Shown here: positions 15,088-15,862 of the stretch, one piece after another
How positions within the stretch are numbered: position 1 is the first letter of the stretch
Layout: the number at the start of each line of letters is the position of its first letter
Assembly (NCBI GenBank): GCA_044377735.1
Contig: JBILYK010000079.1
Span: forward strand, 1 to 15,862
Source: Tabrizicola_A sp044377735
GTDB taxonomy: Bacteria > Pseudomonadota > Alphaproteobacteria > Rhodobacterales > Rhodobacteraceae
Length of the DNA: 15,862 nucleotides
Direction: 5' to 3'
Position numbers and translations under genes: made by a program
Notes under the pieces: generated by a model
Databases searched by the model: none
The model's input: only the letters and a program-made list of their open reading frames with translations
What the model was told of the DNA's origin: nothing

Positions 15088-15116
15088 ATGATACCGTTAC
15101 CACCAGTCTATGTCAA
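15088..15116 (-). promoter_or_regulatory. Promoter with operator site 4, ahead of the second RidA operon
   Basis: Read leftward: TTGACA (15111-15116), exactly 17 nt, then TATCAT (15088-15093). This is the best promoter in the window. The operator variant TGGTAACGGTATCA in gene sense (15089-15102) overlaps the -10 and keeps the central CpG and the GGTATCA half common to all four sites. The -35 sits close to where an IS110 element must begin, so the insertion has come right up to, or supplied part of, this promoter. Confidence 0.8.
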
Positions 15117-15220
15117 CGGGGTGCGACGGTGCCCGTTTCGTAAGCGATGGGGTGGACGCCCGCCGACGGCATTTGTGTGCCAAGGTTGCGGTGTTGAAAC
15201 CCGCGACGAAGGAGGCGTCC
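15117..15220 (+). other. Noncoding left part of the IS110-family element (possible guide-RNA region)
   Basis: About 100 nt between the RidA promoter and the transposase start. GGACGCC (15154-15160) can pair with GGCGTCC (15214-15220), beside the transposase ribosome site, and GGCA/TGCC (15169-15182) can form a small inner hairpin. IS110-group elements encode a structured bridge RNA in their left noncoding end, and this is where one would lie. I cannot fix the IS boundary. Confidence 0.35.
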
Positions 15221-15700
15221 ATGGAGAAGACTATCATCATCGGCCTGGATCTGGCGAAGAATGTGTTTCAGGCCCACGGGGCCAGAGCAGACGGAAGCGT
15301 TGCTTTTCGCAAGAAACTCACGCGCAATCAGGTTCTGCCGTTCTTCGCCGAGCAGCCTGTTTGTCTGGTTGCGATGGAGGCCTGCGCCAGTGCGCATCAC
15401 TGGGCCCGGTCGATCCGTGACCTGGGTCACGAGGTGCGCCTCATCCCGCCGATCTATGTTAAGCCGTTCGTCAAACGTCAGAAGAACGACAGCGCCGATG
15501 CGGAGGCCATCGCCGAGGCGGCCTCCCGACCGACGATGCGGTTCGTTGCGGTGAAGGGCATTGAGCAGCAGGCGGCAGGCATGGCGTTTCGAACGCGCGA
15601 TCTCTTCATTCGGCAGAAGACCCAGACGATCAATGCTCTGCGCGGGGCTCTGTCAGAAGAAACTGGCTTGAGGCGGGGAGGGCGTCTGCTTAGCCTTTAG
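15221..15700 (+). pseudogene. IS110-family transposase, truncated by an IS6-family insertion
   Basis: The N-terminal DEDD (RuvC-like) domain of an IS110 transposase is clear: D10 in GLDLAKNVF, E53 in AMEACAS, and D90/D93 in KRQKNDSADAEA. It continues to QTINALRG at residue 142 (to 15646). From about 15646 the sequence changes to an IS6-like end, and the frame stops after 17 more unrelated residues. The C-terminal domain with the family's catalytic serine is missing, so the gene is broken. The ATG at 15221 has a textbook AAGGAGG-type ribosome site; the upstream open frame from 15110 is noncoding. Confidence 0.85.
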
Positions 15701-15862
15701 GGATGACCCAGCGCTCACCTTTCCGCTACTTCAAGACGAGCCCAGACATCATCCGCTTGGCAGTGATGCTGTACATTCGGTTTCCGCTGTCGCTGCGCAA
15801 CGTGGAAGATCTGCTTCACGAGCGTGGTATCGAGATCAGCCACGAAACGGTGCGCTATTGGT
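15646..15862 (+). mobile_element. Left end of an IS6-family insertion sequence
   Basis: A GGCTCTGTCAGAAG-like sequence at 15646 resembles the GGCTCTGT-type terminal repeats of IS6-family elements. It lies exactly where the IS110 reading frame loses similarity, and 57 nt before an IS6-type transposase start. The right end and any 8-bp target duplication are beyond the window. Confidence 0.6.
15703..15862 (+). CDS. IS6-family transposase, N-terminal part (cut by the window edge)
   Basis: Fifty-three codons are visible, from ATG at 15703 to the window end. They begin MTQRSPFRYFKTSPDII and continue with a helix-turn-helix-like stretch including LRNVEDLLHERGIEISHETV, which is characteristic of IS6/IS26-type transposases. 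The DDE catalytic residues would lie further right. It is probably intact, but that cannot be seen. Confidence 0.85.
   Translation, partial: MTQRSPFRYFKTSPDIIRLAVMLYIRFPLSLRNVEDLLHERGIEISHETVRYW

Noticed and set aside
15110..15220. N-terminal extension of the IS110 transposase
   Set aside because: The ATG at 15221 has a strong ribosome site and starts exactly at the conserved IS110 N-terminus; the extension is unlike family members.

Overview
The window looks like a chromosomal or large-plasmid accessory region of a GC-rich alphaproteobacterium. A member of the Rhodobacterales (Paracoccus/Roseobacter type) is my best guess. It rests on codon use, the transposase families at the right edge and the style of the ABC transporters; no rRNA, tRNA or marker gene is present to prove it. 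No tRNA, rRNA or CRISPR array was seen.

Layout, left to right. Positions 11-205 (-) hold a 5'-truncated remnant of a D-serine dehydratase/D-threonine aldolase-like gene. Positions 246-1850 (-) encode a family 5 (peptide/opine type) periplasmic binding protein with no transporter of its own nearby. Positions 2294-3331 (-) encode a LacI/GntR-type repressor. Positions 3636-10399 (+) form one long co-directional run: a family 3 amino-acid binding protein, two HisM/GlnP-type permeases, a GlnQ-type ATPase, an RraA-like aldolase/decarboxylase, a RidA enamine/imine deaminase, a D-threonine aldolase-fold PLP enzyme and a class V aminotransferase. Converging on it with no gap is a fused alpha-beta E1 of a 2-oxoacid (acetoin/pyruvate type) dehydrogenase, 10400-12424 (-). 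Next come three leftward genes in one operon, transcribed in the order RidA (14662-15060), cysteine-desulfurase-like class V PLP enzyme (13510-14652), EamA/DMT-type exporter (12566-13513). The right edge (15221-15862) is an IS110-family transposase gene interrupted by an IS6-family element that runs off the window.

The main discovery is a shared operator. A 14-bp palindrome, TGATACCGGTATCA or a one- to two-base variant, occurs four times. Each copy lies in the -35/-10 region of a recognisable promoter: ahead of the family 5 binding protein, the ABC/enzyme operon, the E1 gene and the second RidA operon. Its central CpG and ACCGGT core are what GntR/PtxS-like LacI-family repressors bind, and such a repressor (2294-3331) sits in the middle. 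I infer one repressor controlling four transcription units.

Working model (inference). An amino acid, perhaps a D- or beta-substituted one, enters through the ABC importer. PLP enzymes deaminate, eliminate, cleave or transaminate it. The two RidA proteins clear the reactive enamine/imine products. The resulting 2-oxoacids go to the RraA-like enzyme and the E1, and the EamA protein exports an intermediate or end product. The substrate cannot be read from the sequence. The importer genes look lower in GC than the regulator and enzyme genes, so the cluster may have been assembled from more than one source.
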